In this document: positions 46,901 to 58,801 of the stretch, in pieces
Layout of the letters: each line of letters starts with the position of its first letter
Numbering within the stretch: the first letter of the stretch is position 1
Assembly (NCBI GenBank): GCA_001724265.1
Contig: MEDY01000051.1
Span: 41,670-105,669, forward strand
DNA: 64,000 nucleotides
Reading direction: 5' to 3'
DNA from: Rhizaria sp. SCN 62-66
Lineage: Eukaryota > Rhizaria, unplaced
The notes under the pieces: model-generated
The model's database searches: none
What the model saw: only the letters and a program-made list of their open reading frames with translations
What the model was told of the DNA's origin: nothing
Translations under genes and position numbers: made by a program

Positions 46901-49900
46901 ACGTTTGGAGCAGGCACAGTGGCCATCGCAGCGAGAGAGCGCAGAGACGACGGGGATTTGCACTGAGCAAACGGCGAGCGCGCAGCCATCGGTGTCGAGC
47001 TGTAGTCGGATGAATACACACCGTTGCCGTGTCCATTACGAGAAGCACGAGCAGGAGTCAGGAACGACGCAGGCTCGTTCAGCGGCGGAAACTGTCCGTT
47101 GTCATCGCCAGTGTTAGCGGTGACAAACGCTGCCACAGCGGCGCAACGTCCCGCCGCATCGAGAGGAGCAGCAAGCGCGGAGTCGGCGCACTCGGGATGC
47201 AGCAGCGCGGGCACGTCACCGCCAAGAGCACGCAGCGCACGGTACAGGAGCGCAAAGTTGCGTGCAATGACAAGGCGCTTGTGACGCGCGAGAGGGGACT
47301 CGGTGACTGTAAGCGCGTTGTAGTCGATGGACCCGGCCCAGGCACCCGCTCGGGGATCGTGACGCTGCGCGGCGGGTGTGGGGGGCACGTCGCTGGCAAT
47401 GGCGAGGGGGTCGTTGGGGAACGCGATTTGCTGCAGAGGAAGCAAGTGAGGGTAGTAGTAGTTGATAATAAGGCAGAGGACAACGCCGTCGCTGAAGGAG
47501 CTGGTGAAGTTATCCACAATGAACGGCTTGAAGTAAGCGCTGTACAACAAAGAAGACGAAGAAGATGCACGAACACCTCCGGCAAAGCGTGCAGCAGTCT
47601 TGTGCGTGTGAGCGGCGGGGGACGCATACGCCATGCTGGCAGCGTTATCAGGGGCAGTAAGAGAGAAACCCTTGGCAGCCTCAGCCTGGAGCTTGCGGCG
47701 TGCGGCCTCAATGCCAGAAGCAGTAGGCGCAACAAGTAGCTCACGGAGGTCAGGAAAGCGCGCAGACTGAGCCCAAACAACGGTTTGGCACCAGTGCAAA
47801 AGCAGCGAGAGCTGCGGGGACGTTAGGTACACGGCCTCCTAAAATAACAATCGAGCAATATCAAAAGGTAGCATGATAAGAGAAAATGTGCAGAGGTAAA
47901 AGATAATGCATGTGCTATGGTGAAGGAAACTTAGGAATGGTTGTTTCGACAATAAAAACGCACCTGGTCATGCTTGAGCCTGCGCTGCGAAAAGCGTGCC
48001 CGGTTGACTTCGCGCGCAAGCTCAGCCTCGCGAAGCAGCAGCGGGAGCTCCCAGCGCAGCACAAGGCGCCAAAGAAGCGCGAGCGTGTGGGCACGGTCAC
48101 CGCTAGCAACAGCTTGCGCAGGCGTCTTCTCGATCAGAAAATCGGCCTTCACGGCAGTGCGCACCAGCGTGGTCGCCGAGCCCTTCCTGCCGAGCCCGGC
48201 AGTGGCAGCGATGCGCGCATCGTCGCTATCCTCGCCCTCAGTCGCAGTGTGCAGCACGGAAAACGCGGCGGCGAGCGCCTTGAGCGCGCGCTGCACGTTG
48301 CCCTGCTTCTCATTGACGGCGTCAGCAGGAACAACAACAGCGCGGAGCAGCGCTGCAATGCTGTCAGCCGCAGCAGCAGTCGCCTTGGCTTCACGCGCGC
48401 TCGCTGCAGCCACTGCAGTCGGGTCAGCACCGGCAGCAGTAGCAGCCGCAAGCGCCGAGGCGTTGTGGCGAAGTACGCGCGTCAGCAGGACCTGTGCAAG
48501 CTTGGCAAAGCGGATGCCAGAGGCAAGCTCAGCACACGCAGCACGCGGGGAGCGGAGCGTGAAGTCAAACGAGTCGAGCGCGGTGTGCTCGACCGTGAGT
48601 GCCACGCCGGCTGCAGTGAGCGCCGCAACGACGCCACTTTGGGGCGCAGCGGGGTGAGTGCTGCTGTTCAGAGCGGCAGTAACAGTGTCACAGCTCGTCA
48701 TGTACAACGCCGCAAAGTGAGCCACCGCCTCAGCGGACGACTGCGCACGACACACCGTGGCGGTGTCGGTGGTATTGCTCGCGCGAGCTGCGGCGACACT
48801 GCGGAGGCCAGTGATGGTCGCCGCATCGGAACCGAGGGTCGCAGCATCACCCTTGGCGTGGACCGCGTTGCCGTCACGCGTGGTCACCGGCACAAAAAGC
48901 AGCGGCTGGCCGGTAATCATCTCGCTCCTCTTGGCAACGTCGAGCGCGAGCAGGAGCCGGAGCAGCCGCTTCACAACTGCGCGGTTGCGTGGGTGCGCGC
49001 CGTCCGAGACCTGCGCCATGACGCCGGCAAACTCAAGCGGGCGCAGCACCCAGGCCTGTGCGAGACGCAGGCCGGGGGCCGTGGCGTCGAGCAGAGCGCG
49101 CGGGTACGCGTTGCGGGCAATGAAGTCGGCGCCAGCGAGCTCGGCGCGCGCGAGGCACGGGACGACGGCCGCTAGCCATTGCGGCGCATAGCAGGCAAGC
49201 AGAGACGCGATGTTTGCAGCGACGGCATCGTCCGAACACAGCACATGGCCATCGTCGCTGTAAAGAGCGCCGGAGTCGACGAGCGCGTCGCACGCGGCGG
49301 CGGGGACTGTGTAGAGAGGCGAGGTCAGCAGAGCGTGACCAAAGCTGAGAGCAGATGCTAAGCCGGGGTCGGTCAGGTGGCGCGCAGAAACGGGCGCAGG
49401 TGAGGACATCGGCGACGACAAAGCAAAACCAGCGCCAGAAGTCGTAGCCGCAAAGGGGTTCGCAGAATGAGCCGAGGCGTTGTCCGTATTGGAGGTCGTG
49501 TCGGAGACCGTAAGCAGCGAGTTAAGCCAGACGCCAAAGCCGGACTCAACGCGGCCGCTGCCCTCCGCGTCGTCGCCGTCATCGATGTCAGCGTCGAGCG
49601 TGCGCGGGCGCGCCGGGCCTGCACTCGCAGAGCGCGCAGCACCGGGGCCCGCACGGGAGCCCACGGCAACGGCCTCAGCAGCGGTCTTGGCAGTGGCTGC
49701 AGCGGCGGCGGCGGCGCGCTTGGCCATCGCGATCTTCTTGTCGGCCGCGATAAGCGCAGCAGTGTCTGCGTGCGGGCGCGCAGTGCCCGCGGTCTCCGCA
49801 GAGTCGGCGTCATCCCCATCACCGCGGGCGGCAGCGGGCGCGGTGCGGAGCGTCAGGAACACTGGCGCGGGCTCGGGGGCGCGGCTCGTATCCCAGCCAC

Positions 49901-50885
49901 TCCGGGCGGGGCGAGCGCTCTTGGCGCGCTCTGTGGCAGCCGCGGTCGCAGCCTGACGCGCAACCATTGCGGCGGTCATAGCGGTGACTGTCGACGCAGC
50001 GCCGGAGGACGCGGTGGGCAGAGCTGTACGAGCAGTGTTCGAGTCGATGGAGGTCGACACGAAGCCAGTCGTGCCCAGGTTCGTGGTCGTACTACTGCTC
50101 GCGTTCTTGTCCGCCAAGGGAATAATGCTCGGCTTAGAGCGCGTCAGGAAGGAGCGCTTGTTGTCCGAAGCGTCCACAGCAGTCGTGGTGTTGCCGTTGT
50201 TAGAGTCGGCGCCCGTGGTGCTCTGCTGGCGAGCGCGAGAAGCAGCTGTCGGGGCTGTCAGTGATGACACACGGCCACCCGACGCAGACGGGGGGCGCGC
50301 AGGCGCACCGACTGCCGCCGTAGAACTGGCGGCGGCGGCAGGAGCCGAAGAAGCAGCGAGAGAGGCAGATGCCGACTTGGTGCGAGAGCCAGGCATCGGA
50401 GTGGGGGCTGCGTAAGGCACGGACACAGCGATGCTCTTGGGACCAACAGTCAGCGTCTTGGAAACCGGAGAAAAGTCACCAGTAGCCGTCTGCGCGCCGT
50501 TACTATCATCTTCATCGTCGCTGGGAGGTAGGAGGAAGTCAACTGTGCGCGCGCACTGCTTCTTCACAACGGCATCGTTAACGACGGTGACCTGGAAGGG
50601 GACGCCAGAAGCATCAGCATCATAGCCTTCGGTCACTGCGCGGCGCACACGAGTCTTAGAACGTGGACGTGTGGGCTTAGTAAGGGTGGATGCGTCGTTA
50701 TAAGCAGTATGGAGGAGGACAGAGTTGGAGGTGTCGGCCTTGACACGGGCCAGGGGCACGCGGCTCGAGCCAGGCGGAAGTGAGGCTGCCGACGCGGAAA
50801 CAGGTCCGCGCACAGCCGACGTGCCTCTAGAAGAATCCACGGAACGCTTTCCGAGAGATCCGTGTGATTGCGACATGTCAGACAT
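43924..50885 (-). CDS. ASPM: ASPM/abnormal-spindle-like microtubule protein
   Basis: Exons 50885-47964 and 47838-43924 join in phase 0 over a 125-nt GTGCGT...TTTTAG intron. The product is 2278 residues, ending in TGA. Residues 1 to ~450 are Ser/Ala-rich. Calponin-homology sequence follows: HTLALLWRLVLRWELPLLL (~940), then directly over the splice QEAVYLTSPQLSLLLHWCQ, and NFTSSFSDGVVLCLIINYYYP (~1083). This layout is diagnostic of ASPM. Four IQ-like calmodulin-binding motifs occur at ~1327, ~1562, ~1808 and ~1982, far fewer than in vertebrate ASPM. Between them lie long charged Ala/Arg/Glu helices. The C-terminal ~280 residues are helical repeats, like the armadillo-like tail of ASPM. The known role is focusing microtubule minus ends at spindle poles with calmodulin and katanin. 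The intron is needed to bring the two halves together. Confidence 0.88.
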
Positions 50886-51799
50886 CACACGCTAGGGGCA
50901 GGAAGACGATAAAAGAAGTTTCAAGGTCGTTAATGAGCAGGTGAGTGGATCGGACCGTTGGACTTATATAACTACGAAGAACAGTCGTCAAATCGAAATT
51001 GATTACAACAACAAAGTAGAATTTACATTAAGTATATCTATCAAAAAATCAAATACGAGTAATCAGCGTTATTAATGCCGCTATCACGTTTTGATTTCAA
51101 CACGTTCGAATATTATAGCCGTTGGCAGCTGACCGACCGAGTCACCCCCAGTCTCCAAGTCAGTCGTGTGCAGACAAACTTTTGTTGCAGAGTTTTTCAG
51201 TACATAACCGATGTAGAACTATATGAAATTAAAATATGATCATAATAAATAGATGCGTTGAAGTGGCCTTGTATTGTCACATAAAAAATCGTATGTATAT
51301 AGGTAGACTTGGTAGATAGCGTGTCCTGCGCAAGACACTGGGAATAGGAAAGTGCAACTGTGCACCAATCGCTGTTGTCCGATCTCATTGTGGCTAATCA
51401 TCAAACGTCCATGCCAAAAATTGGCATCGACATTGTGTTTAAGTCGTGCTCCCACCGCGGTCATCGCCGTTTGAACTCTCTTAGATAGATAGGTAAGATG
51501 AGAGTTCGTGACATGCTATGAGGGCCAAGACACGGGCGTGACAAACAGTAGGAGACATTGAGCAACAGCATAATGCCGCAGTAGCACACACAAGGGTGCG
51601 CAAAGATTTACATGATGAGGTCCACACAAACATACAGCGCGTTAATACTGTAGTGCGCGTTGCACTGTGTGTTCAACTCTATCAGAACAGCCATGATTGT
51701 AGGTAAGCGACGTACGCACAGAAAAAAAATTGTAGCGAAGAAGAATGAAATTAGAAATAAAAGATGCAACGCAGACAATATAAGATATCAAACTACTAT
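50886..51799. other. Intergenic, 914 bp
   Basis: Upstream region of the ASPM-like gene and 3' flank of the FAR-acyltransferase gene. AT-rich except for a GC-rich patch at about 51120-51180. That patch contains GACCGAC (51131-51137) and CCCCAGTCT (51146-51154), which recur together near 56760-56798. No gene is seen. Confidence 0.6.
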
Positions 51800-54700
51800 T
51801 TAGAACTTAGCGACCAGCGACACAGGGTTCAGCTTGGCCAGAATGGGGATATCGGCGATCATGTTGCGGCGCGAGCCAGCCTTGACGACGGGCGGCTGCT
51901 TGCGGAGCGCAGAGATACGGCCGATAAGGCACTCGAGGGGCTCCTCACGCTGGAACGCGGGGCAGAGCTCGAGGGCCTCGCCGGACGAGGTCTCCTTGCC
52001 GAAGGTGAGAGCGACGTTCTTCTTGCTCTCCTTGGAGGCGGCGCGGACAACGCCGAGCTGCTTGAGCACGGTGAAGGCGTTGTCAAGCGTCTCCTTGGAG
52101 CACGACTCGAAGAAGGACAGCATCGACTCGTGGTAGAGCGTGGTGGCGAGCCACTGCGTCTGCGTCACGAGCAGGTCGCGCGCGATCGAGCGCGAGGGCT
52201 GCAGCGTGTAGAGCATCGTCGACGCCGTGTAGAACGAGTCGACAAAGGGCCAGAGCAGCGAGCACATGAACGAGAAGTGGGCCTCGCCGGTGGACGCGAC
52301 GACGACGCGGGCGCCGTCGGCCGAGAGGGTGACGATGCCCATCTCCTGCATGCGCGCGAGCGTCGCGACGTGGTCCTCGGGCTCGTCGGGGTTCTCCTTG
52401 ATCACGAACTCGGACTGGAGCAGCGCGTGCAGGAAGCCGACCTCCTTAAGCGCGGCCGCGACCTCGACGGGCGACTCGTGCAGCGGGCCGTCGCACTTGG
52501 ACAGCGCGTAGATGACCACGCACCAAAGTGCCTCGCGGTAGAAGTAGTGCACAAGACGGTTCTTGTACTGGCCCAGCACGAGCATGTTGTTGTACTCGTT
52601 GCGCGCCGTGATGGCGGGCTCGAACACGTTGCGGTTCTGCTTGCGCAGCACGTCCGAGAGGTACGACACGGCCTGCTCCATGACGGACTCGCGTGACTCC
52701 ATCTCAAAGCCGAAGGTGGCGCCGCCGCGGAGCTCGACCTCCTTGGCGACCCAGACCAGCTTGGCCTGCAACTGAGCCGCCGTGATGCCCTGGCGGTACT
52801 GCAGCATCAACGTCGCCGCGATGTGCACTGGCATCGTCTCGATGTTGAGCGCGAGCTCGTGCAGCACGTGGTGCGCCATCGAGCGGATGCGGTACTTTTT
52901 GTCCGTGAGCTGCGTCGCAACCGTGGCGGCGACGGCCGAGATCTCGGCCGCGGTGGCCGAGGGCGCGGCGACGAGCGCCTGATGCGCAATCGACATCGAC
53001 AGGCGCTGCACCGTGGCCGGGACGGCGACCTTGGCGGCGAAGTCGGCGGACCACTGCTTCATTGAGAAGGGCTTGCCGCAGATGAGCGTGGTGCGGCCGA
53101 AGTTGGAGTTAAGCACCTGGCGCGCGCGGACGAGCGACGAGAGCGACTCCTTGATCTTGCGCTCGCCGGAGAGCTCGGAGGCGTACATGTTGCCCTCCAT
53201 GATCTTCTCGTAGTTGATCGTGAGGGGCACGATGGTCACGTCCTTGACGATGCCCTTCTCAACGGCGTTGTTGACGAACGTGAGGAGGCCCATCTTGGGC
53301 TGCAGCATCTTGCCGGAGCGCGAGCGCGTGCCCTCGATGAAGAACTCGAGCGACTGACCGTCGGCGAGCAGCAGCTCGATGTAGCGCTGCAGGATCGCAG
53401 AGTACAGCTTGTCCTGAAGCACACGGATAAAAATGAAAGAATGGAATTGACGGTGTGAGTTGAAATGCGGTGCGTAAGGAAAAGGTGCGAGCCAGGTGGG
53501 CTTGTGAAACAGAGCTTAGTGCTGAGAGAATCAGTAAAAAAAAGTATGTTCGCTTCATCCGACACCAACGGCCCTGCGGCTATCGATGCCTCCGATTGAC
53601 GTGCAAATGTAACTTTTGATCATCACACAAACATTACTAAACAACAACGAGCGATACCCAACATATGAGAGATGAATACATACCTTGGCAAAGGAGCGGC
53701 GCATGAAGAAGGCGCCGGACTTGCGGAAGAGCCAGCGCACGGCGAGAATGCCGAGGAAGTCCTCGCCAGCGGCGATGAAGGGCACGGGCAGCTGCAGCAG
53801 GAAGGCGGCGTACGATACGAGGAGGAAGTCGATGTAGGAGCGGTGCGTGGGGAGGTAGATGATGGGGCCGTCCTTGGCGGCGTCGGTGACCTCGGAGAGG
53901 TGCTGGCGCGCGACGTACACGCCCTCATACACGCGGCGCCACACCTTGCGGAAGAACCAGCCCATGCTGGCCACGACCTGCTCGCTGGGCTCGGCGAACA
54001 TGCTCTTGAGGATAGAGTTGGCGCGCGCGTTGGCGATGTCGGTGGGGGTCTGCAGCTTGAGCTTCTTCTTGGGGACGGTGCGCGTGATGTGCGCGATTTC
54101 GGCGTCGAGCGCTGCGATGACCTCGGGCGACTCGAGCACCAGGCGCATCAGCTCCGACGCGGGGCGGGCCTTGGGGTACAGGGCCTTCTCCATGCGTTCG
54201 GTGATCGCACGCTAGAGTGGGACACGCGAAAAAGAAAAGGAGACATTAATGTGGTGAGATCGTGTTCAAATACATACATTTTTGCGGAGTGCGAGAGGAC
54301 CTGTAAAGGTATGTTGTAGAATTGGAATGTCTGGGCATCTCGGCACACCGACGTTATTGAAAAAACGCCAGCGTTTCCTATATCCGCTCAAGTACTTTTT
54401 AGCATCAACCCGGCACGACTAACCCCTTAGTCTAGGAAAGTCGCGTGGCAAAGGGACGTGCAGATATGACATTAGGTGAAAGAGCTTGACCGTAACTGCG
54501 TACTGTTCCAAGATCTCCAGCTTCATGCACATGGTAGAAATAAGATAACTGCAAGGTTACGTACGCGAACGACGTCGAGGTCGGGGAAGAGCTTGTACGA
54601 CGTGGTGTGACGGAAGGGGTTGAGGATGTCGTGAGAGATGCAGAAGTGCTTCATGTCGCGCTGCTTGATGGGCAGCAGAGGCGACTTCATGGTGTAGCGC

Positions 54701-56475
54701 ATGAGACCAAAGCAGAAGAGCTCGGAGTAGCGCACCCAGTCAAGGTCAGTAAGGTCGAGCTTGAACTCGGCCTTCTCGTCCTCGCGGATCATGCTGTATA
54801 CGGAGCGTACGTTACGGTTGTCGTACACCCACTGGTTCTCAACAAAGTGCTTGAACGCCTCAATCAACACACGCACTTGCCTGCAAGTCGCGGAAAAGAA
54901 AGAAAAAGTGCACATGTGAGTAATGATTGGTTTGAATAACGAAGGCAACAAAACGTTGAAGGAACAAAGCAGTTCCTTCAAACAATAGAAGAGTGTTTAA
55001 AGTGGGAATGTCTGGGCATCTCGGCACACCGACGTTACTGAAAAAACGTCAGCGTTTCCTATATCCGCTCAAGTACTTTTTAGCATCAACCCGGCACGAC
55101 TAACCCCTTATTCTAGGAAAGTCGCGTGGCAAAGGGACGTGCAGAAGTTGTGTTGTCTCTAAAGACAAACGCAACTTATCAACAGAAATATCTAGCAAAA
55201 TATGAGACGGGAAGATGGTACGTACCAAAGAAGCTTCTCGAACTGCTGCGCCTTAGCCTTGTAGGAGTCGGTGCCGACGAGCGCGAGCGTCTTGAGGATG
55301 CTGGCGGGCAGCGAGTACTGGAGCAGGAAGCGTAGCTGGTAGGCCTGCGGCGAGGGCACGAAGTTGAACTCCACGGGGCCGATCGCGCGCGGCGGCGGGT
55401 GGCGCTGGAAGAACTGCTTGACGACATTGAGCGGGTACTCCCACGGCATCGGGTTCTCGGAGGAAGACGCGGCGTGGCAGATGAAGTACTTGCCGCGCTT
55501 CTCGAACACCGCGGGCACGGCGGCGATGATGGCGTTGGAAACGTAGTCGACGGGGATGACGTCGCCGACATTCTGCGGAGAGCCGGGGAGAAACTTGACT
55601 ACACCCATGCCGACGGCGATGTAGACGGCGCCGGCGGCAGAGACAACGTCGACCCAGCCGGGGACGGGCTCGGACCAGGCGGAGCCGACGATCGAAGGGC
55701 GGCAGATGACGAGTGGGATGTCGCCGCGGTGCTTGATCAGCAGCTGCTCCGTCATAGCCTTGGTCATCGTGTATGTGTTGGGCCACGAGTGCAGCAGGCC
55801 CGTCGTGGCAATGTTCTCGAGCTCCGAGGGAGGCATCTTGCGCACACGCTCGACCATCTCCTCGGGGTCGAAGCCCAGCGGGTAGACTTTCTCCTCGATC
55901 AGCCCGTTAGCGCGGTTCGAGTTGACGTAGCAGGTCGAGACGTGGAGGAACGCGCCGATGTTCTTACACTTCTTACCAATCTCGAGCATGCGCAGCGAGC
56001 CCATGGCGTTGAGCTCGATGGCGCGGTCAAGGCGCTCGTTGAAGTCAACGACGGCGGCGCAGTGAATGATGATGTTAACGTTATCGTAGAGCATCTCACG
56101 GTCAGACTCGGAGATGCCTACGTGGTTCGCGGTGAGCTCACCAGCAACAGCAACGAGCTTGTCAGTGCAGAAAGCATCGAAGTCAGGGCGCTTAGAACGC
56201 AGAGTGGTGAAAATCTCGGAGCCGAGGATTTCCTCACGCATACGCGCGTCAGGGGTCTGGTCCTTGCGGGGACGCACAAGCACATAGACACGCTTGACAT
56301 CCGGGCACGAGCGGAGGAGCTTCTCGAGCACAACCTTGCCGACGAAGCCGGTGGCGCCAGTGAGGAAGACGCAACGACCACGGTAAGTTCCGATAATCGA
56401 AAGGTCGCGCACCTGCGGAGGAAGGTGCTCGCCGTAGACGTTGTCCTCCGGCGCCATACCGGAAGAATCAGCCAT
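51800..56475 (-). CDS. Fused fatty acyl-CoA reductase and DHAP/glycerol-3-phosphate acyltransferase (FARAT type)
   Basis: Four exons (56475-55226, 54880-54565, 54211-53684 and 53413-51800) join in frame to 1235 residues ending in TAA. The N-terminal half is a fatty acyl-CoA reductase: Rossmann motif TGATGFVG (39-46), catalytic Tyr235-x3-Lys239, and the C-terminal FAR domain (around 400-520). The C-terminal half is a PlsB/GNPAT-type acyltransferase: His645-x4-Asp650 in PTHRSYIDFLL, then FFIEGTRSRSGK (Glu725) and VTIVPLTINYE. FAR makes fatty alcohol and DHAPAT makes acyl-DHAP, the two inputs for alkyl-DHAP synthase in ether-lipid synthesis. The same fusion is known in Dictyostelium. The protein ends in Ala-Lys-Phe, a possible weak type-1 peroxisomal signal. 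Introns 1 and 2 (345 and 353 nt) are longer than usual here and carry twin elements. Confidence 0.9.
54324..54464. repeat. Intronic 141-nt element, copy 1 (candidate structured ncRNA)
   Basis: Lies in intron 2 of the FAR-acyltransferase gene. It matches copy 2 exactly 681 bp away with 3 substitutions (54357, 54368, 54430) and no indels; similarity stops sharply at both ends. It keeps the long inverted repeat TTTCCTA...TAGGAAA. Class and strand are unknown. Confidence 0.7.
55005..55145. repeat. Intronic 141-nt element, copy 2 (candidate structured ncRNA)
   Basis: Lies in intron 1 of the FAR-acyltransferase gene. Possible stems are TCTG/CAGA at the ends (55011-55014 with 55142-55145), GACGTT/AACGTC (55031-55036 with 55045-55050), and a 10-bp stem 55052-55061 with 55114-55125 (2-nt bulge). 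It does not match tRNA, 5S or major snRNA patterns that I know. An intronic snoRNA-like RNA or a small mobile element are the main options. Confidence 0.7.
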
Positions 56476-57322
56476 GGGGCGACTCTGTTCTGTGATGGCA
56501 CGAAAAGACAAAGCAACAATGACAAAATAAACAGGACAACAGAGGTCAATGCGTGTCAGCTCAGAACGAGGGGAGGACCAAATCTTGCCGCCAAAACGAA
56601 ACACTCATATACACTGCAGAAACAAATTGCGACAAGTCCCACTTTTAAAACATAAGCACTTCACGACATGGACCATCTTAAGCAATTCATAAAACATTGA
56701 AGCCATGTTAAAATCGCGTGTAATGCTCTATTCCCGATTGGCCTCAGGACCCACGCATCGACCGACTCGTCCGACGCGGCCAAACTTCGCCCCAGTCTGA
56801 CTCGACTGCCAACCAACAGCTGCAAGCAACCTCTCTCTCTGTCCCGTCCGTTCGTGAAAAATCGGATCAAGAAGAAGCAAGAGTCTGTTGTGTGGTCTGA
56901 GTTAAGAGGGGGTTGATTTCTGCCTGAAACATCTGTGTGTCGTTCTGCAGCGAAATTATTGTGAGCTCGTTGCGCAGATCTTTCTATTGATGATATTGTT
57001 CTTGCACCAGGACGGATAGATGTCGTACAATTCGCATCGCAGCTCCAACCACGAATCACATTTTGTTTCCTCAACGCCTACCCTCTCACGACCATCCAGC
57101 CCACGAAGATATTGCCCAATGGTCTGGATGACACGTTTTTATGACTGACACGTATATTATTGTCAACATATTCTCACTACACTCTCACACTGACTCATCT
57201 TATGGTACAATCTCAACCTGCCTTCCTCTCACTCTACCGAACTCACCATCAACTCGACGTTTGACCTGATCTCTCCCCCTTCATTCCCCTTGACACTGCT
57301 TCGGCTGCAACAGAGGGCTGCG
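56476..57322. promoter_or_regulatory. Divergent promoter region, 847 bp
   Basis: Shared by the FAR-acyltransferase gene (-) and the proteasome alpha-4 gene (+). A GC-rich patch at 56750-56830 contains GACCGAC (56760-56766) and CCCCAGTCT (56790-56798), seen also upstream of the ASPM-like gene. The last ~120 bp before the proteasome ATG are pyrimidine-rich. Confidence 0.5.
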
Positions 57323-58165
57323 ATGTCTTACGACCGTGCCATTACCGTGTTTAGCCCCGACGGCCACCTATTCCAGGTCGAGTACGCCATGGAGGCCGTG
57401 CGTCGCGGTGGCGTTGCCATCGGCGTCGTGTCCAGCGACACCATCGTCTTCGGCGTCGAGAAGAAGAACGTCGGTCACCTGCAGGACCCGCGCACGATCC
57501 GCAAGATCTACAAGCTTGACGAGCACCTTACGCTCACCTTCGCGGGCCTCACCGCCGACTCGCGCAACCTCGTGGATCGCGCGCGCATCGAGTGCCAGTC
57601 GCACCGCCTGACCTTCGAGGAGCCGGCCACGGTGGAGCACATCGCGCGCTTCATCGCTGAGACGCAGCAGAAGTTTACCCAGCGTGGTGGCCGCCGCCCA
57701 TTTGGCCTCAGCACGCTTATCGCCGGCTTCGACCCCAACGGTGCGCCCCGCCTCTTCCAGACGGACCCCTCCGGCACCTACACCGAGTGGAAGGCCTGCG
57801 CCGTCGGCCGCAGCTCCACCGCTATCACCGGCCTGCTCGAGCGCATGTACTTCAACGAGGAGGCGCCCAAGGAGGGCGACAAGGACTCCGGCGAGAGCAA
57901 GTCCAAGGTGGCGTCGGACGAGCAGCTCGCCGCCGCGCAGGCCGCCGCGGACCCTGTGCGTCTGGCGCTCAACGCGCTGTCCGAGGTCGTCGACGGTGGC
58001 GCCAAGGGCGTCGAGGTCGCTATCATCAAGAACAAGAAGTCGTTTGAGCTGATGCCCGCGGCGGACGTCGAGGCCGTGTTCAAGAGCATCAAGGAGGAGA
58101 AGGAGGAGCTCGCCAAGCAGGGCAAGCTGCCCGAGCCTATTGTCCTCGACTCCGAGAGCTACTAA
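57323..58165 (+). CDS. PSMA7: 20S proteasome subunit alpha-4 (PSMA7 type)
   Basis: An intronless frame of 280 residues ends in TAA. The start MSYDRAITVFSPDGHLFQVEYA is the proteasome alpha-subunit signature, where the N-terminal helix gates the core particle. Further family motifs are ECQSHRLTFEEPATVE, GRRPFGLSTLIAGFD and LFQTDPSGTYTEWKACAVGR. Sequence type fits alpha-4 best among the seven alpha subunits. It is longer than typical alpha-4 (about 248 residues) because of a Glu/Lys/Ala-rich insertion at about 181-209. Alpha subunits have no peptidase activity. The ATG was chosen for the conserved N-terminus; 11 open codons upstream lack an ATG. Confidence 0.95.
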   Translation: MSYDRAITVFSPDGHLFQVEYAMEAVRRGGVAIGVVSSDTIVFGVEKKNVGHLQDPRTIRKIYKLDEHLTLTFAGLTADSRNLVDRARIECQSHRLTFEEPATVEHIARFIAETQQKFTQRGGRRPFGLSTLIAGFDPNGAPRLFQTDPSGTYTEWKACAVGRSSTAITGLLERMYFNEEAPKEGDKDSGESKSKVASDEQLAAAQAAADPVRLALNALSEVVDGGAKGVEVAIIKNKKSFELMPAADVEAVFKSIKEEKEELAKQGKLPEPIVLDSESY

Positions 58166-58801
58166 GCACGTCAAGGTAACTACACTGAATACGCAACAAC
58201 GGCGTCAAGCACTTATGCACGGCTCTTGAGTTTGTGTACGGGCTTGTGTCGATTGCATCGAACGCTAGTTAGTTAGTTTAGCACAAACTGGACCGTTTCT
58301 TTTCATTGAACGGAAGAAACGTGAACAAATTGTCATGAAAATGTTGATAATATGATCGCACAAATAACAACAAAAACAAATATTTACATAACAATATATA
58401 CATAAACAAACGATGTTGAACCAAGACTGTCCATAGGTACCAAGCGTGAAGAACGCGATATGTATTGAAATTGATTTGGGATTGTTTATTACTACTGGAG
58501 GGTTGAAACCAATCGTATAAATAAATGGGGTTCAGTTGTTATATATCGTTACACTGCAATACATTAACAGCTGGTGGCTGTGTGCAAGTGTTGCATATGA
58601 AAGAGTGAATATGTAGTGTGTGTTAAGTAATTTGAAACATTGCGCCAATTTGCCTGCTCATGGTCACTATGTGGGAGCAGAGACAAAATCAAACACAAAG
58701 CGTGTGCCTATATAGAAAGTGCTGTTTTGATGTCAAATATCTACAATATTAATGTGTGTGAGCCGAGATCACACGTTTTCATGACATGCTGTGACACGTG
58801 T
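58166..58801. other. Convergent intergenic spacer, 636 bp
   Basis: AT-rich 3' flanks of the proteasome gene (+) and the Ser/Thr/Asn-rich gene (-). I see nothing else in it. Confidence 0.6.

Noticed and set aside
55005-55145. Intronic element as a 5S rRNA or tRNA-derived SINE
   Set aside because: Minus-strand AGTACTTG recalls 5S rRNA, but the remaining 5S conserved blocks and helix I are absent, and no convincing A and B boxes at proper spacing were found.
55005-55145. Intronic element as an H/ACA or C/D snoRNA
   Set aside because: ACA-like and ANANNA-like strings exist on the minus strand, but the two-hairpin geometry does not fit well and no terminal stem supports a C/D pair. Left as class unknown.
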